Positions 1 through 13,319 of a DNA stretch of 64,000 nucleotides are shown here, piece after piece. The notes beneath the pieces are model-generated. The model worked only from the letters and a program-made list of their open reading frames with translations. It was not told the origin of the DNA and did not search any database. The stretch's first letter is position 1, and each line of letters begins with the position of its first letter. Position numbers and translations under genes: made by a program. The stretch lies in the NCBI GenBank assembly GCA_027625915.1, contig JANTQA010000047.1, positions 11,904,001 to 11,968,000 of the forward strand. The letters run 5' to 3'. This stretch comes from Anaeramoeba flamelloides (taxonomy: Eukaryota; Metamonada; Anaeramoebidae).

Positions 1-875
1 TTTTATCTATTAAAATGATCATATTGTAAGGACAAATTTGAAATGGCAGCGTATTAAACAAATTTAGAACATTTTTTAATAATTTATTTATTTTTTTTAC
101 ATTTTTTAATGATCTTTTCATTTTTGACCAAAATTGGATTTTTTTTTTTGAAATTTTAATTTTAATGATCGAATTAAATAATTTTTGATCAATTGATAAA
201 GTTTTAGATTTTATTAAAGATATGCAATATTGAATTATTTTTTCAAAGAATAAACGAGAAAAAAAAAGATAAAATTGGTTATGATATTTGTCCATGATTT
301 CGAATTTTTCTAAAATTTTATAATAATAATTCCCCAAAAAAGATCTAATATCCTTTGCTTTAAGAACACAATCATCCATCTTTAAATATTCTGAAAATGC
401 ATTTATTCTTTTGCCTTCAATTGTACATTCATTTAAAAATAGCAAATTAAATTGCTTTTGGAATTGATATAAATAAATACTAAAATCATTTTTATGAGTT
501 GAACACAGTGTCTGGTTTTTATTTTGTATAATGCTTTGTTCCAAAATTTTAAATAATAATTTTTGCCTTTGGAGATAGTCTAACGAAACGGTTATAATTT
601 CAATTTCGTCTAAATATCGTTTTTCAATTATAGCTATTTTTTCCTTTATAATAAAAATTTCATCAATCATTTTTAAAATTGTTTTTGAATTGCTAATTAA
701 AGAAGATGGAGAAACACAAAATTTTTGAAAAATGATTATTTTTTTTTGATTTGGAAATTTTTTTAGTAGTGTTTCAATTAATAATAATCTAAAATTAACA
801 AGTCCAATTATTTCTTCCACCAATTTGAAAAGTTTGATATAGAAAATATAAATATAATCATATAAACTTCTACAT
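1..875 (-). CDS. Partial unrecognised protein, exon cut by left edge
   Basis: One reading frame on the minus strand stays open from about base 900 to base 1, about 290 codons without a stop, which is long for DNA this AT-rich. An AG on the minus strand just above base 875 could be the 3' splice site, so this looks like an internal exon whose upstream and downstream parts are missing or not found. The product is helical and rich in Leu, Ile, Lys and Phe, with no signal peptide and no clear motif. The last 80 or so residues before the edge (pattern D-x-K-L-F-x-x-I, later N-T-L-P-F) faintly recall a VPS9 Rab-GEF domain. That is a guess only; I do not recognise the protein with confidence. Confidence 0.6.
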
Positions 876-1096
876 CTATTATAAAAATAAAAATAAATAT
901 AAGTTTAATGAGAAAAAATATAACAATTAAATAAAATGAAAATAAAAATAAAAAGTCAATATCAATTCAATGGAAAAATGGCTTGGTATCATGTATTTCA
1001 AAAAAAAAAAAATAAAAAAAAAAAGAAGGATTTTTTTATATTTCATTGAAAATTTCCTTTGATAGCAACCACGTACTTTGTTTCTGTCAAAGGAAC

Positions 1097-1310
1097 CCAA
1101 CATTTTTTTCAAATATCAATTATTTTTTAATAATTGACCTTTCACAAACAAATAAGAAATAAGTAGAATAATACACACCAAAGAACATTTTTATATCCAT
1201 CTGAAATAAAACTAATAAATCAATATATTTTCTTAAAAATTGAAACACTCAGATTCTTAGTATCACTATTGAGAAAAACATCAACAATGTTCATTTTGAT
1301 CTCCAATTCA
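1097..1310 (+). repeat. Family H dispersed repeat, copy 1
   Basis: About 210 bp that matches 54130-54345 in the opposite orientation. Shared landmarks are CCAACATTTTTTTCAAATAT, AATAAGAAATAAGTAGAATA and CACTATTGAGAAAAACA. Terminal repeats and target duplication could not be fixed by eye. Confidence 0.6.
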
Positions 1311-3124
1311 AGATCAAATAAAATTCCAATAGAAATTAATAGGATTTCTCTAAAATCATTTTCACGATTTTAATAACATTAGAATAACACGTTTTTACCA
1401 AGTGTCTATCGGTCTTGCAATAAAAATAATTTTTTACAAATGAATTAGTTATCAGAAAAAAAATTGAAAAAAGGCAAAATGAGAAAAAATTATAAAAATT
1501 GATCACAATTTTCAAATTTTCAAAATAAATTGTTTTTCTTCAAAAATCCATTCAAACCCTTTAAGAATATATTTTATTCGCTTGCCACAGCGGGAAACCT
1601 TTGACTGGAAAATGGTTTATTTTTAAACTAGTAATATGAAATCATAAGAAAAGTTAATACTGATTGAATCAGTGTCTATTGAATATACAAAATAAATCCA
1701 TTTTCAGTTAAAGGGGAACATTTTAACTGAAGGAACAAAACGAATTCTAGATATTTGAATCAATATTCTTCCCAAAATATATTTTCAATTTGTAGGTCAG
1801 ATTCATTTTTCCTAATTTTGCAAATTTTTGTTTTGCTTTTTTAAATTTTTGTTTTTCAATTTATTTATTTTTTTCTTTTTCTTTTTATGGCTTTTTGTTT
1901 TTTGTTTTCTTTTTTTTCAAATATTTCTATTTTAGTCAATTTATTTATTTTTTTCTTTTTTATTTTTATTTTGTGTTTTGCTTTTTTCTTTTCTTTTCTA
2001 TTTTTTTTTTATGAAAGCCAAGTCTAAAAAAATATAAATCCTTGAAAATTCGGTCAAACATTAAGAAAATTGATGGTATGTAATGAATTTTAAAAGTTTA
2101 TACATTTATTATTAAAAAATCTTATTGTTAACCTTTTTAATTCCCAAAAGAAAATGAGAAAATTTTGCATTAGACATTCAAATTATCTGTGCCCATAATT
2201 TTTTTAACATTTCTATTTTTTTATTGAAAAATTTATAGTTTGTTAAGGTATTTCTTATATGAACATCAACTCTAATATGAATTCTGTTTATTATTTCTGA
2301 TATTTCTAAGAAATCGTATATTGGCAGTTCTTATTCAAAAAAAAAAAAAAAGAGAGAATTTTTTGCTCAGGGTACTTTGAGCGAAATGGAATTTATTTCC
2401 AAAAAAATGAAAAAAAAAAAATTCAAAAATTTTTTTGAAATAACTGATAATTTATTCAAAGGCCATTTAAATTTTGTGGGTTTCAATTTTCATTTTTAAA
2501 AAAGAATATTCCTCACCCTTATTTGTCCTTTTTAATCGATTCAATATTAATAATATGATTGAGCAAATTGATGAATTTTCAGTTGAAAAAAAAATATCAA
2601 AAGTTAATCTTTTTCTAACCATTTATACAAAAGTATTTTTTTTTCTTTCCTTTTAGGTTGAAAAATACTTTTGATTTATTTTTTCTAAAAGAAAAAATCG
2701 GAAGTTTACTTTCATTAAAATAAAGTCAATCAATCACTTATACAGAATTTTGATTATTAGATGACTCGGAAAAAATCATAATGATTATGCAGCTGTTTTA
2801 AAAAGACGAGTACTAAAAATTTTAAAAAAAATATTGATCAAACTATTGATTCACTATTTTAAGTAATTAAAGTAACACCTTTTAAAACTTTTGTTACTTG
2901 ATTTTTTTTAAAGAGGATATATTTTTATTTAGTTTTAAATAAAAATAAATTTCGCGATTTTCCGAGTCAAGTGTTATTCATCCCCACTTTTTAAATATTA
3001 TTAAATGTTAAATAATAAAATAAATCCTCTTTAAAAAATAGTATGATAAAAATCATTGTATTTTTTTTTTTTTAACATTTAATAATATCTTTTTAATGAT
3101 TCTGTGCTAGTTAGATAAAAAAAA

Positions 3125-3148
3125 GTGTGTGTGTGTGTGTGGGGGGGG
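3125..3148 (+). repeat. GT microsatellite followed by a G run
   Basis: Eight GT units (3125-3140) run directly into eight G (3141-3148). A short matching ACACACAC stretch follows at about 3181. Confidence 0.9.
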
Positions 3149-3451
3149 TGTTTAAATGTATGGAATCACGAAAGATGATACACACACATTGAAGGATGGA
3201 ATCGAGGGGATTTGATTATAAATAAATATTTGCAAAAAGAAAGAAATCATTATAATCTTTTGTAAATTTTTATATAATAATATTAAAACTGATTGGAAAT
3301 TTATTTCCAAAATAATAATTATAATAATAAGAGTTATTTTTAACATATCGTAAACAAATAATATATGGTATAATAATATACTCTTTTATTCAATTGAATA
3401 AGTTTTGATAAAAATTTGATGATCAATATATTTGAACTTGAAAAAGATCTG

Positions 3452-3479
3452 TTTTTTTTTTTTTTTTTTTTTTTTTTTT
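3452..3479 (+). repeat. Poly-T run
   Basis: Twenty-eight consecutive T. Runs of this kind recur through the window, including 46549-46577. Confidence 0.9.
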
Positions 3480-3889
3480 ATTAAGGAAGAAGTGTAAATT
3501 AAACTCTAAGTTTCCCTTTTACTTAAATTCCCTTTCAGAAATTTAAGCGTAAAACCCTAGATTTTACGATTATTAATTAAAGAAAATAATTTTAAGCAAT
3601 CACAACTTCAAATTATTTCATTAAAATTTAATTCTTTTAATTTATTTATAAAAAATATCTATCCTTTTTCATAGGAAGGACATATCCATAAAAATGATCA
3701 ATATTTTCTATTATCTCTTTATGTTCATATTTTAAACATAAGGACCAAATTGATTTGGTTTTTTTTTATTACATAGTAATATCTATTTAAGCAGTTAGGT
3801 AACGTTCTGAATTTTAGAATTGTTGAGCTTGATGGATAACTTTGATATTTTTGTTTAATAAATATTTTTTTTTTTTGGTTTTTAATTAT

Positions 3890-4312
3890 TTTAAAATATT
3901 CTTGAGGAGTGTTGTAAGTGCCGTAGAGTTTCTAGGTTTTCCAGAATTCAAAAGAATAGAAGTAAAATCAAAGATTTAACTCAATTCTTTTAAATTAAAA
4001 AAAAACCTAACGGCGCTTTTCTAGAGGTTTTTTGTTTTAATTGTGAAGTGTTCTAGGTTTTTTTTACTTTTTGAAATAAACAGAAAATTTTAATAAATTT
4101 TCGGTTTATTACAAAAAGTAAAAAAAACCTAATGAAAATCTATCGATTTTCCACACAAATAGAAAACTCAAAAAAACCTAACGAAAATCTATTGATTTTC
4201 CAAATAAACAGAAAAGTCAAGAAAACCCAATGGCACTTCCAGTAATAAAAAGAAAATTTCTTCAATTTTCTTTTTATTTCTCAATTTAAAAAAAACCTAA
4301 CGACATTTACAA
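3890..4312 (+). repeat. Family E palindrome mosaic, copy E1
   Basis: A chain of separate palindromes. About 3939-3999 is one with EcoRI-like GAATTC at its outer end. About 4049-4133 has an arm AGGTTTTTTTTACTTTTTG that returns as CAAAAAGTAAAAAAAACCTA. Short ones, GAAAATC-TATC-GATTTTC, lie near 4134 and 4181, and another lies near 4234-4280. The units are joined by CCTAACG-type boxes. The same palindromes recur at 42850-43720, 51000-51930 and 61255-62275. No coding potential. The right end touches the LINE remnant. Confidence 0.75.
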
Positions 4313-5219
4313 CTGGTAGAATTCAACAACTCATTATAATTATAATTATAAATTTCTTTTTTAAGAAGCTTTAAATTCTTTGAATTCCAATTAATTTTAT
4401 TGTTAATTCTTTGGTTAAATGCTATCAGTTTATCTAGATAAGGCAGAGATAAATTTTTTAATTTATTTTTGAATTTAAATTTCTTTTTATAAATAAGAGC
4501 TGGTGTATTTCGGTTTGTTTTGCATATTTCTGTCATACATGTGTTAATCCAGGAATTTAAATAATTTAGGGTTGCAATTTTATTGTTATATATTTCTAAA
4601 CCATATGTTAATTGGCTTAATATAAAAGATTTATATAATCTAATTTTCAAATTATTTGTTAGTAAATTATTATTGAATAATTGTTTAGAATTGCTATAAG
4701 TTTCTTTTGCCTTTTTCAGATTATATACTAAGTGTGGAATTTTTTCTAAATAAATTCCCAAATATTAAAAAGATCTGATTGTAATCTAAAAGTGGGTTTA
4801 ATTTAATAGTAATACATTTTTGCCTCCTCAGAATAAAATAAAAAAAAAAATGAATAAAATGAATACCTTTTGATTATCCGAGGGTTTGCTTTCAACTTTG
4901 TTAATTTGTTTAATTCAAAAGAAGCCATTTTTCTCGATTGTTTGTTAAAATCTAAAATTTTAATCAATTTTTTTTTGTGTTTTGTTAAATCTTGTAGATA
5001 ATCTTTTCGTAATTGAGCAAGCTGTATAATTCGTTTTTTGTCTTCTGAATTATAATTGTTTAATTGTATTTTAATTTTTGTTAAATGATTTTGTTCTGGG
5101 ATTGGCAATTCAAAATAAGTTGGAATATTTTCATCAGAATAAAGAAAAATATAGTCGATTTTTTTCTTCTTTTTCTTTGGTCTTATCATAGTTGAATTTA
5201 ATGTTTCAAGAAAATTCAA
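4313..5219 (-). mobile_element. Broken non-LTR retrotransposon (LINE) remnant
   Basis: Two minus-strand open pieces lie in 5'-to-3' order. The downstream piece (4761 to about 4313) carries YLGIYLEKIPH followed by LYKSFILSQLTYGLEIY. These match the region after the reverse-transcriptase palm in LINEs, where YLG and the L-T/P-Y-G motif are usual. The upstream piece (5219-4803) begins with a lysine run and IDYIFLYSDENI, like the end of an APE-type endonuclease domain (I-D-Y-I-F). The catalytic palm (YxDD box) is missing between them, a stop lies just before the YLG segment, and the 3' end runs into the family E repeat. It is therefore 5'-truncated, internally deleted and dead. The upstream piece could instead be an unrelated exon; the downstream piece is the stronger call. 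Confidence 0.6.
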
Positions 5220-7024
5220 AAAAAAGTTAATTTTCTTTCTGTTAATTATAAAAGTGAAAAAAAAAAAAAAAAAAAAGATAATAAAGTAAAGGTGAATATA
5301 ACGATATATTGGAATTTTTTTAATTTTTGAAATCTGGTGACTGTAATTAGTGGTGATTTTTAAAAAAAAAAAACAAAAATAATCTTTTATCTACCATCTT
5401 GTTTGAAAAATAATTGGAAAACTAAAAAAGTTGATCATTTTTCAATAATTTGCAAGGTTCTGCATGATTTTTTTTTTTTAGTTCAAAAACTTATTATTTG
5501 AAAATTTTTCTTTTTTTTCTTTTTTTAGCCCTGAATTATTGATTTGTTATTTCTCCACTTGTGAGAAATAGCAAATTGTTCTTCTCTTAAAAATAAATCA
5601 ATCAATTTTTATTTTATTTTGATAATAACTTTTCTTATTTTGGATATTTTTTAATTTCGTTATATAAATATTATTATTATTTTTTGATTTTAATATTTTA
5701 ATCTATTTTTCTTTTTTTCTATTGTGATAAGTTTTTCGTTAATTACTCACTTCGTACAATAAATAAATAAAACATTTATAAATTGTTTAAAGTGGTTGTT
5801 TGGATTGGAATACAAAACTTCAAAATTTGATTCCTACCAGTAACATTTTTTTTTTTTTTTTTTTATAAATGAGATTCTTTCCTTTGGACAAAACCAAAAA
5901 AAAAAAAATTGTTTGGATTTAAGTATTATTTTTCAACAAAGAAATATAATTGAATTTATCACAAACATTCTCGAAAAAATGAAGGACTTTTTTCTTTGGG
6001 ATATATTTGAACAAATAATTTAATTCAAGGAACCAAATTATTTTTTTCAAAATCTTAATAGTTGAGATATGAACTCTTTTCGGATTTATGAACATAAAAA
6101 AACTCCGTTAAAATCTTTTACAATAACTTTAAATATCATTTTAAAAACTTAGATTTATTAGTAAAATACATGTTATTTTGCTCAAATAGAGTAGAAAATA
6201 AGTAGATCAGAAATTTTACAAACTTTGCCCAATAGCTCAATGATTTCTCAAAAAACATTTCCACAGTAACTACAGGACTATCTTAATTTTTTTTTCGAGA
6301 GATAATTTATTTTTTTATCTGTATTTATCTAAAATTATTGACTTAAAATTCCACAAAGAAAAAGTTTGTGTCTCAAAAAAAAAATTCAAATCGATTTTAT
6401 AAACCCGTTTTTAAATTTTTTATTTAGCATTTAATTAAAAGTTAATAGAATAAAATTTAATTTTTTTTTATTATTCGTGGGTTATTTGCAAACTTTCAAA
6501 AGAATATTTGTTCAATTAGTGTTATATAAAAAATAAATCATACAAAAATTTAAATTAATATTCCAAAAAATAAAATTTTTAAATCATATTTATAAATTAT
6601 AAATATATAATATTAGTATGTTGTTGTTTGATCTTTGTGATTTATGTGATTTCTGTGGTTTTTGTTATTTTTTAGGATTTATATGATTCGTATGATTTGT
6701 TTAAGAACAAAAATTCTGTAGTAAATATTTTTTTTTGAGAATTTGAAATTAAATTTTTTTTTACAATTTATTTAAGGTTTAATCGTAAACGTTATTTAAG
6801 TTTGCTAAATACTAGTTACTACTTCTCTGGATTAATATATTGGAAACTTTGATTTTGAATCAACTGGAAAATTATTTTATACCCCCCCTCTCTCTCTCTT
6901 TCTTTCCTTTCGGGTTTTGAAATATTTTTATTAATTTTTTCTTAAAGGAAAATATTAAAAGTTCACTTCACGTAAAATCAAATCTAAAAGAAAAAAAATA
7001 TTGTAATTTTTTTAAAAAAGAAAA
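5220..7024. other. Gene-free AT-rich stretch
   Basis: No gene or clear repeat copy seen. It holds poly-A and poly-T runs, a loosely repetitive GATTTRTGTGATTT-like patch near 6620-6710 and a short CT tract near 6885-6905. It lies downstream of the acidic-protein gene and so probably includes its 3' untranslated region. Confidence 0.5.
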
Positions 7025-8780
7025 TTAATTATTACTTTGTATCTTTCTCGATTCTTCTAGATCAGTGTTTTGGAATTCATCCTTGTAAAGCCCTGTAATC
7101 TCGATAAATTCATGAATATTTGGAATAGCGTTATGAATATTTTTTTGAATTTTTTTGTATTTCACATATTTGTTCCATTGTTCGTGTCCAATTTTAAGTG
7201 GACTAGGCTCTACGTTATTCAAATTTTCTTGACTTTTTATCAATTTATTATCCTCATTTTGTGTTGATGTTGGGGATGTTTTGCTTGTTGGTATGTTATT
7301 AATATTACTATTTTGTTGGTTTAAAGGTTCAAATTTCTCGTTGGGGTCTTGGTTTTCAGGAATTTGAGTTGAACTCTTATTTTCATTATTGGTGGGTGTT
7401 GTTATTTGAGAGATTTGGTTAGGGTTTTTTTGATAAAATTTCTCAATTAAAGATTCAATCCTTTTAGATCTGATTTTCTGAAATTCCTTTTCATCATCAA
7501 AAAGGAATGGATTCATTAATAGTTGCTCGATCATAGGGATTGTTGTTTTTGCGTTCCTATGTTTAACAATTTTAAAAATTGGTTTTTGAATTTGTTTATT
7601 ATTTAAACTTTTCTCTAATAATTGAATTGAGATCTTTTTTTCTTCGATTTTAATTCTATTATTTTCGTAATTTTTAGAAGAATTTTGTAAAATACAATTT
7701 AATAATTCTGCATCTTCATCATCTTCATCGTCATCATCATCATCATAATCATCATCGTCATCATCATCGTAATCATCGTCGTCGTCTTTGTATTCATCGT
7801 CGTCTTCTGATTCTTCTTTTTCATCTTCTTCTTCTTCAGCTTCTTCTTTTTGTTCGTCGTCTTTAGAGTATTTGTAACCCTTTATATTTTCTTCCCGATC
7901 ACTATCCGTATTTTCTTTTTCTTTTTTGTTGATCTCCTCTTCTTTGGTATTCTCATTGTCAGACACCGAGCATTCTCCAAACGAAACTGAAGAAATGTTT
8001 TGTTGTTTAGAAGAATCATTAAAAGCTTGATTTGAATTATTGTGATTTTTTTTTTCGTTGTTGTTATTTGCATTTAATAATTTTTTCGAAGAGATTGGAA
8101 CTTGGCAGTTTTTCTTTTGATAAAAGCCCTTTTGTGAATTTGGTTTGTTTTGTATTTTTGTTTCTAAAAATCGGTTTTCTTTGGGAGAAAAAATTAAAAA
8201 TTATCGTAAAAGAAAAACACAAAGATAAGAAGGTTGTCTAAAGATTTTGATGTCTCATTTTGTGTTTTTATTCGCTTTTCAGGTTCACTATTTTCAATCA
8301 GTTCCAAAAGCCTCTCAAATTTTGATTACTTGGGAATTAAAAGGCATCGTGTTCGCCAAAACGAAAACGAAAAAAAAAAATGAAAAAAAAAATAATAAAA
8401 AAAAAACATGGGTTTCTCGTCTTACCTTTTGTTCGAAGTCGATTATTTGAACTTTTTAAAAGATCTGAAACTTTTTGGATTGATCTTTTCTTATTATTTT
8501 TGTTTCTATTAGGATCAATTCTTTGGTTTGTTCTGTTTCCTTTTTGGAGGCCCATGGAAAGTTTAGACCTTTTGTTTGTTTCAATGTTTCGGCTTTGATA
8601 AGCAAAATCGATTGTTTGTGATAATCTTTTGTTGGGTTGCCTTTGTAAATTGACATTATTTGGTTTACGAAAGATAGCACCCTCTTCTAGATCATTGTCT
8701 AAATCAATTGAATTTCTTGCAATACTTTTAAGAGACGATTCTAATTTTTGGAAAGAAAAGAATGAATTTTGTTGGTTCAT
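7025..8780 (-). CDS. Acidic low-complexity protein of unknown function, two exons
   Basis: I do not recognise this protein. Exon 1 runs 8780-8426 from ATG (MNQQNSFFSF) and exon 2 runs 8163-7025 to TAA. The intron 8164-8425 starts GTAAGA and ends TTTTTAG. The phases match (one base plus two), giving 497 residues. The first 118 residues are basic and Asn/Arg-rich. A long Asp/Glu tract, almost pure Asp in places, lies at about 210-270. It is followed by a more ordinary helical section (about 275-370, containing PIFKIVKHRNAKTTIPMIEQ) and an Asn/Ser/Pro-rich tail with a last helical patch near the C-terminus. No membrane segment or signal peptide. Acidic tracts like this are common in nuclear and chromatin-associated proteins, but no function can be assigned. 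Both exons being open in one phase-consistent frame supports a real gene. Confidence 0.7.
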
Positions 8781-9534
8781 TCGATGCCTTAAAAAACAAA
8801 AGGTTGATAAATTAAAAAATGAAAAAAGTTTTATTAACCTTTTTTAACAAAAATTAAAGAACTTTTAGAAATCGTTGAAGATCTTTAGGTGTTCCAAAGT
8901 GTTTGGAAAAAGTCTAAAAGTTTTTGAAAGTCTGAAAAGACTCAAAGCCTGTTTAATTTCTTGAGATTTTTTTAATGTTTTTTTTTAAATTTGTTTTGAA
9001 GGATCAGTCAACCTTTAGATCAAAAACAAACTTAAGAGGCAAGAGTTATTCTTCCACTCACTCGTTTTTTTTAAACACTTTTTTAATCGAATAAAATTGT
9101 TTTTTTTGGAATAATTTGGTATTTTTTTTTAAATATGTTCTTTTTTTAAGTAGATAAATTTATTTGCAATTCCCCCTCCCAAAAATAGTTTCGATTTATC
9201 TGAAGTGTGTGGTGTCAGAGAATTAGTCTTAACTAATTCGTTAAAAACTTACGAACTGACATTAGTACAGATTTATTCTAAAAACAAAACATTTTTTTTT
9301 AAAGAGAAAGTAGTCGTTTTAAAAATGTTCGGACTTTTTCTGCAGATACACCTAAAGTCAGAATTATTACTTTTAAGAAAGAAAAGAACAATAATTAAAA
9401 TGAATCCAACAATTAATTTTATCAAGAAAAAATCTTGATTTTTGGGATTTTGATAATACTCTCGTCAAAATAACCTCTAACAACTAGTTAAACCTGTAGT
9501 TTTAATAAAAAATATATTTCTTTTTTCTAAAAGT

Positions 9535-9610
9535 CTTACACATCCAATGATCAAAGAAACTGGTAATAAACAATTATTTATGATCTTTGTTTCTTAAAGT
9601 GTTAATTAAA
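9535..9610 (+). repeat. Family J repeat, short copy
   Basis: Contains ATCAAAGAAACTGGTAATAA and TTTCTTAAAGT. The core is itself partly palindromic. It matches about 48040-48180 and, inverted, 31205-31330. A half copy lies near 17515-17560. Confidence 0.5.
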
Positions 9611-9825
9611 TAATACATTCTTGAAATGAAAGATCAAATATGAAAAATTTATTTTCAAAAAAATAGAGTAAAAATTTACAATAAAAAAACTGAAAAAATT
9701 GAAAATTCACAAAAAAATTTTTAAAAAGTTTAAACAAATTCTATGAATTATTTAAAGGTTAGCAAAATTACAATATATATAAAATCGATTTAATATATAT
9801 TTACTATTTGTTTCAAAATAAATTG

Positions 9826-11300
9826 AACAAAATTTTCATTCATCTTTCCAAAAAAAGGTTTCTTCAATACTGTCTGTTGAAAAAATCAAAAGGAACAAAA
9901 TTTTTATTCATCTTTCCAAAAAAAGATTTTACAATCATGAAACTTTTTAAATAATTCATAATCTTTAAGGGGGTAAGTACATTTTTCATTTTTTGAGTGC
10001 CACCATTTATGTGAAACTGAATTCTTCAAATCATTTCTTTAGCAAAATACATTGATATTTTCATAAATACTAGAGTGGAATATATCCTAGTAGAAGATAT
10101 TTTCATACCAACAAAAAAAAGCAAATCAAAAAAATGAAAAAATCGATCAAAAAAAAATAAATAAAAATCATTTATTACTTGATCTTATCTATAAGATTTT
10201 ACACAATTACTTATTCTTTATTTGGTTTTATTTTTAATTCTTTATAAAAAAAAATTTATTTGGAAAATTTTTGATAAACAAATTACTGTTTATTTCGAAA
10301 GAATTTCCAAAATGAATTCTAAATTCCTATTTTCATTTATGTCATCTAATTCTAGTTTTAATTCAGAAAATCAGAGATTGTTTTAATTCTTCTTGATAAT
10401 GAGGGTTTATTGGACAAATTCGTTTGATTTTATAATTATTTATTTTCCATTAAAATGAGAACTCAAAAAAATTCTGAATCTGATTGAAATTTTTTATTGA
10501 ATTTTTCAATTATTTTGATTTGAATCTTTTGTAACTGTTTTTTGATTCCAAGAATTCAAATCCTTTATTTTAATTTTTGAAATAGTATTCCTTGTTTTAG
10601 CTTTGTTTGATAAAAATATTTTAAAAAAGAATTTTGAAAGTAAATTTGTCACAAAAGGTTTTTTAAAATAATAATAAATAGTAATGGGGCAAGAAATTTA
10701 AGGAAAAAAATAGTTGGTATTCACACAAACTAAGAAGATAAAGAAAAAAAATCTTCCAAAATAGGCTTTGATCGATTTTTTTTTTTTCATTCTTGATTTC
10801 AACAAATTTATTTGGAATGGTGATCTTTCGTGTTTGGTCTTCTAAAAGAAAATATTTGATCCAAATGCACACCTTTTTGGGTATATTTTTTTGGTTTACT
10901 GTTTGATTAATTTTAATCGTTCGTATAAACACATCTCTAGATCCAAAACCAAATTTAATAAAACGAAAAATTTAATCAAAAAAAATGTTCAAAAAATTGA
11001 AAAATTTAAGATTCAACTCTGAATTACTTTGATTCTTTTCACAAATAGACTAGTGAAAGGTGTTTTGGTTCCAAAGTTTCAATATCTGTTGGTACTCAAA
11101 AACTAATTTTCAGTAATGTTTACATAATTAAAATTTTTCAAAATGGAAAAATGTACTTACTTCCTTAAATCGGCTTAAATTATTAATTTCTGTTTTTAGA
11201 ATTGGGGAATTTGATGACTTGTTTTTATTCTGAGAATGTGATATTTTGGAAAGATGAATGAAAATTTAAATCTTTTTATTCCCCGATTAACAGTATTGTT
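9826..11300. repeat. Family F foldback element with long inverted arms
   Basis: The left end (about 9826-10010) returns inverted at about 11085-11300. TTCATTCATCTTTCCAAAA near 9835 pairs with TTTTGGAAAGATGAATGAA near 11250. GTAAGTACATTTTTCATTTT near 9975 pairs with AAAAATGTACTTAC near 11146. TTTTTGAGTGCC pairs with GGTACTCAAAAA. The arms are imperfect and about 200 bp each, around a roughly 1 kb centre with no recognisable gene. The left arm appears partly duplicated, since the ATCTTTCC motif occurs twice. A single-arm relative lies at 50570-50690. Confidence 0.6.
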
Positions 11301-13319
11301 TAAAAAATGAATTATATATTGTATTGGAACATAGGGAAAAAAAGTACTCAAGTTTTAATTAAAAAAACATATTTGATATTCTTGACAAGGTTTTTTTTGA
11401 TCGCTGTAATTATAAATAACAATTTATTTAATTTTCTTATTTTTTTATTTTTCGAACATTATTTTCAAAGAAATACATTTAAATTTCCTAATCTATTAGA
11501 AAAAATTAAGTGAAATTTTTATCGAAATTATTAGGTAAACTTAATATATTTCCCAAATATATTAAAAAAAAACGAAATAAAACCAATGTTCTTATCATAA
11601 AATATCAATTTTCTTTTACTTGTATTTGGTTGATCAATTTATTCAACCCTTTCCATCAAAAATAGTAACCGATTTAGAGAATACACATTCACTCTTAACC
11701 TATTATCATATTTAAATACAATTAAACAATAAAAATTCTGATATACTAATAATTCCTCATGATTCTATATTTTTAATTCTCTTCTGTTAAATCATTTTCT
11801 TAACATATTTCACTTAAAAAAAATTTAATTATCAAAAACAGCAATTCAATTTCAAATTATTCAAAAATAATGTCAGCAAAAAAAAACCCTCAAGAGAAAG
11901 ATTGATGAGATCTTTTATTTTTCTTTTTCGTAAACACTTTTCTTCCTTTTTAAATTTTGGGGAAAGGTCAATTAGAATAAAATTGTAATATCATAAGATT
12001 AAATTTTAAACTTTTGATATCAAATTTCAATAAGATCAGAAAAAGGTATTTTTTTTTTATTTCTTTGGGTTTTTGTTGATTTTTAAGTCTTTAAATTGCC
12101 ACTCTTAAAAATAATTAGTAATATTTTTTTTTTTTTCAGATAATACAAATATATCAATATAATGTTAAGTTGACGTGTATAATCCACTTTGATTATTGTT
12201 AAATGATTTATATTTTTTTCTTTTATAACTTTTTTATTGTGAAATTATATTTTAAGCTCTAAAAAAATACCAATTCGATTGAAAAACAGTGAAACATTAA
12301 AAAAAATTACTCAACATAGTTATAACAGACCTTTGAACATCACTGTGAAAATCCGTAAAATATAGATATTTTTCTATTACTGCAGTTCCAGTTCTACCAT
12401 GAAATGTATGATAAATCGAAAATTCATTCTCTATCTCACATTTTACTTTTTATGACAGGATTTTATTTTAATTTTACAAGAGCCTATTTCAAACCCTGAA
12501 ATTTTCTAATAGAACAAAAATTTCCAATTAGAAAAATTAAAATTTGAATTTTTCACTCAAAACTTTCAAATTGATTAATAATTTAGAAAAATTTCCATAT
12601 TTTTGGTGTATCATAAACCCTAAGTACATTGAAATATAAAGTCAGACTATTGTAAAGTGATTATTAAATCAGATCTTGGATTTTTGAAAACTTTTTTTGG
12701 GATTTTTGAATTTATTTTATGGCAATAGGATTTTTTTTTACAGTATTTTAAATAAGAAATTTTTTTAAAAAACCTATGTCAAACCATGATATTATGTGAT
12801 AGGAAATAACATACGATTTTTTTTTTGTATCTAAGAGAGACTAATAGTCAATTTATGTCTCCCAAATTTCACGGTAGATTTGTAATGGCTGTAAACGATT
12901 TTATCATGTCTAATAAACCATAAATTGGTTGATTGTTTATCATCAGCGATACAATTTATAATAGAAGTTTAAAAATAAATTATCCATTTTTTCGTTTTAA
13001 AAACTGATAAAAAAACCAATAAAAAAACTTAGATTAATATGGATCTTCAATTTCCAAAATTCGAAAAATCAAAGTTTTAAACAATTTAAAAAACAATATC
13101 GAAAAATGCTTTCAAGTATCCATGAAGTTTCTAAGTTTTCTAATCTTAAGAATATTTAATTTTTGCCAACATTTACTTTTTAACAAAAAAAAAAAATAAC
13201 TTTTAATAAAGTTTGAGAAGTTAAAATTTTTATATTATGATATAAATTGAATTTTCTATTTCATAAAACACAATTTTATAATAGAAAACCAATTTTTATT
13301 TCTTATAAATTTTTCTGTA

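Larger units (their letters stand above)
876..3889. other. Gene-free AT-rich stretch
   Basis: No gene seen. It holds a family H repeat near 1097-1310, a T-rich pyrimidine tract with many C interruptions around 1840-2010, and a short GT/G tract at 3125-3148. Long poly-A and poly-T runs include 28 T at 3452-3479. Short open frames here look like chance. Confidence 0.6.
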
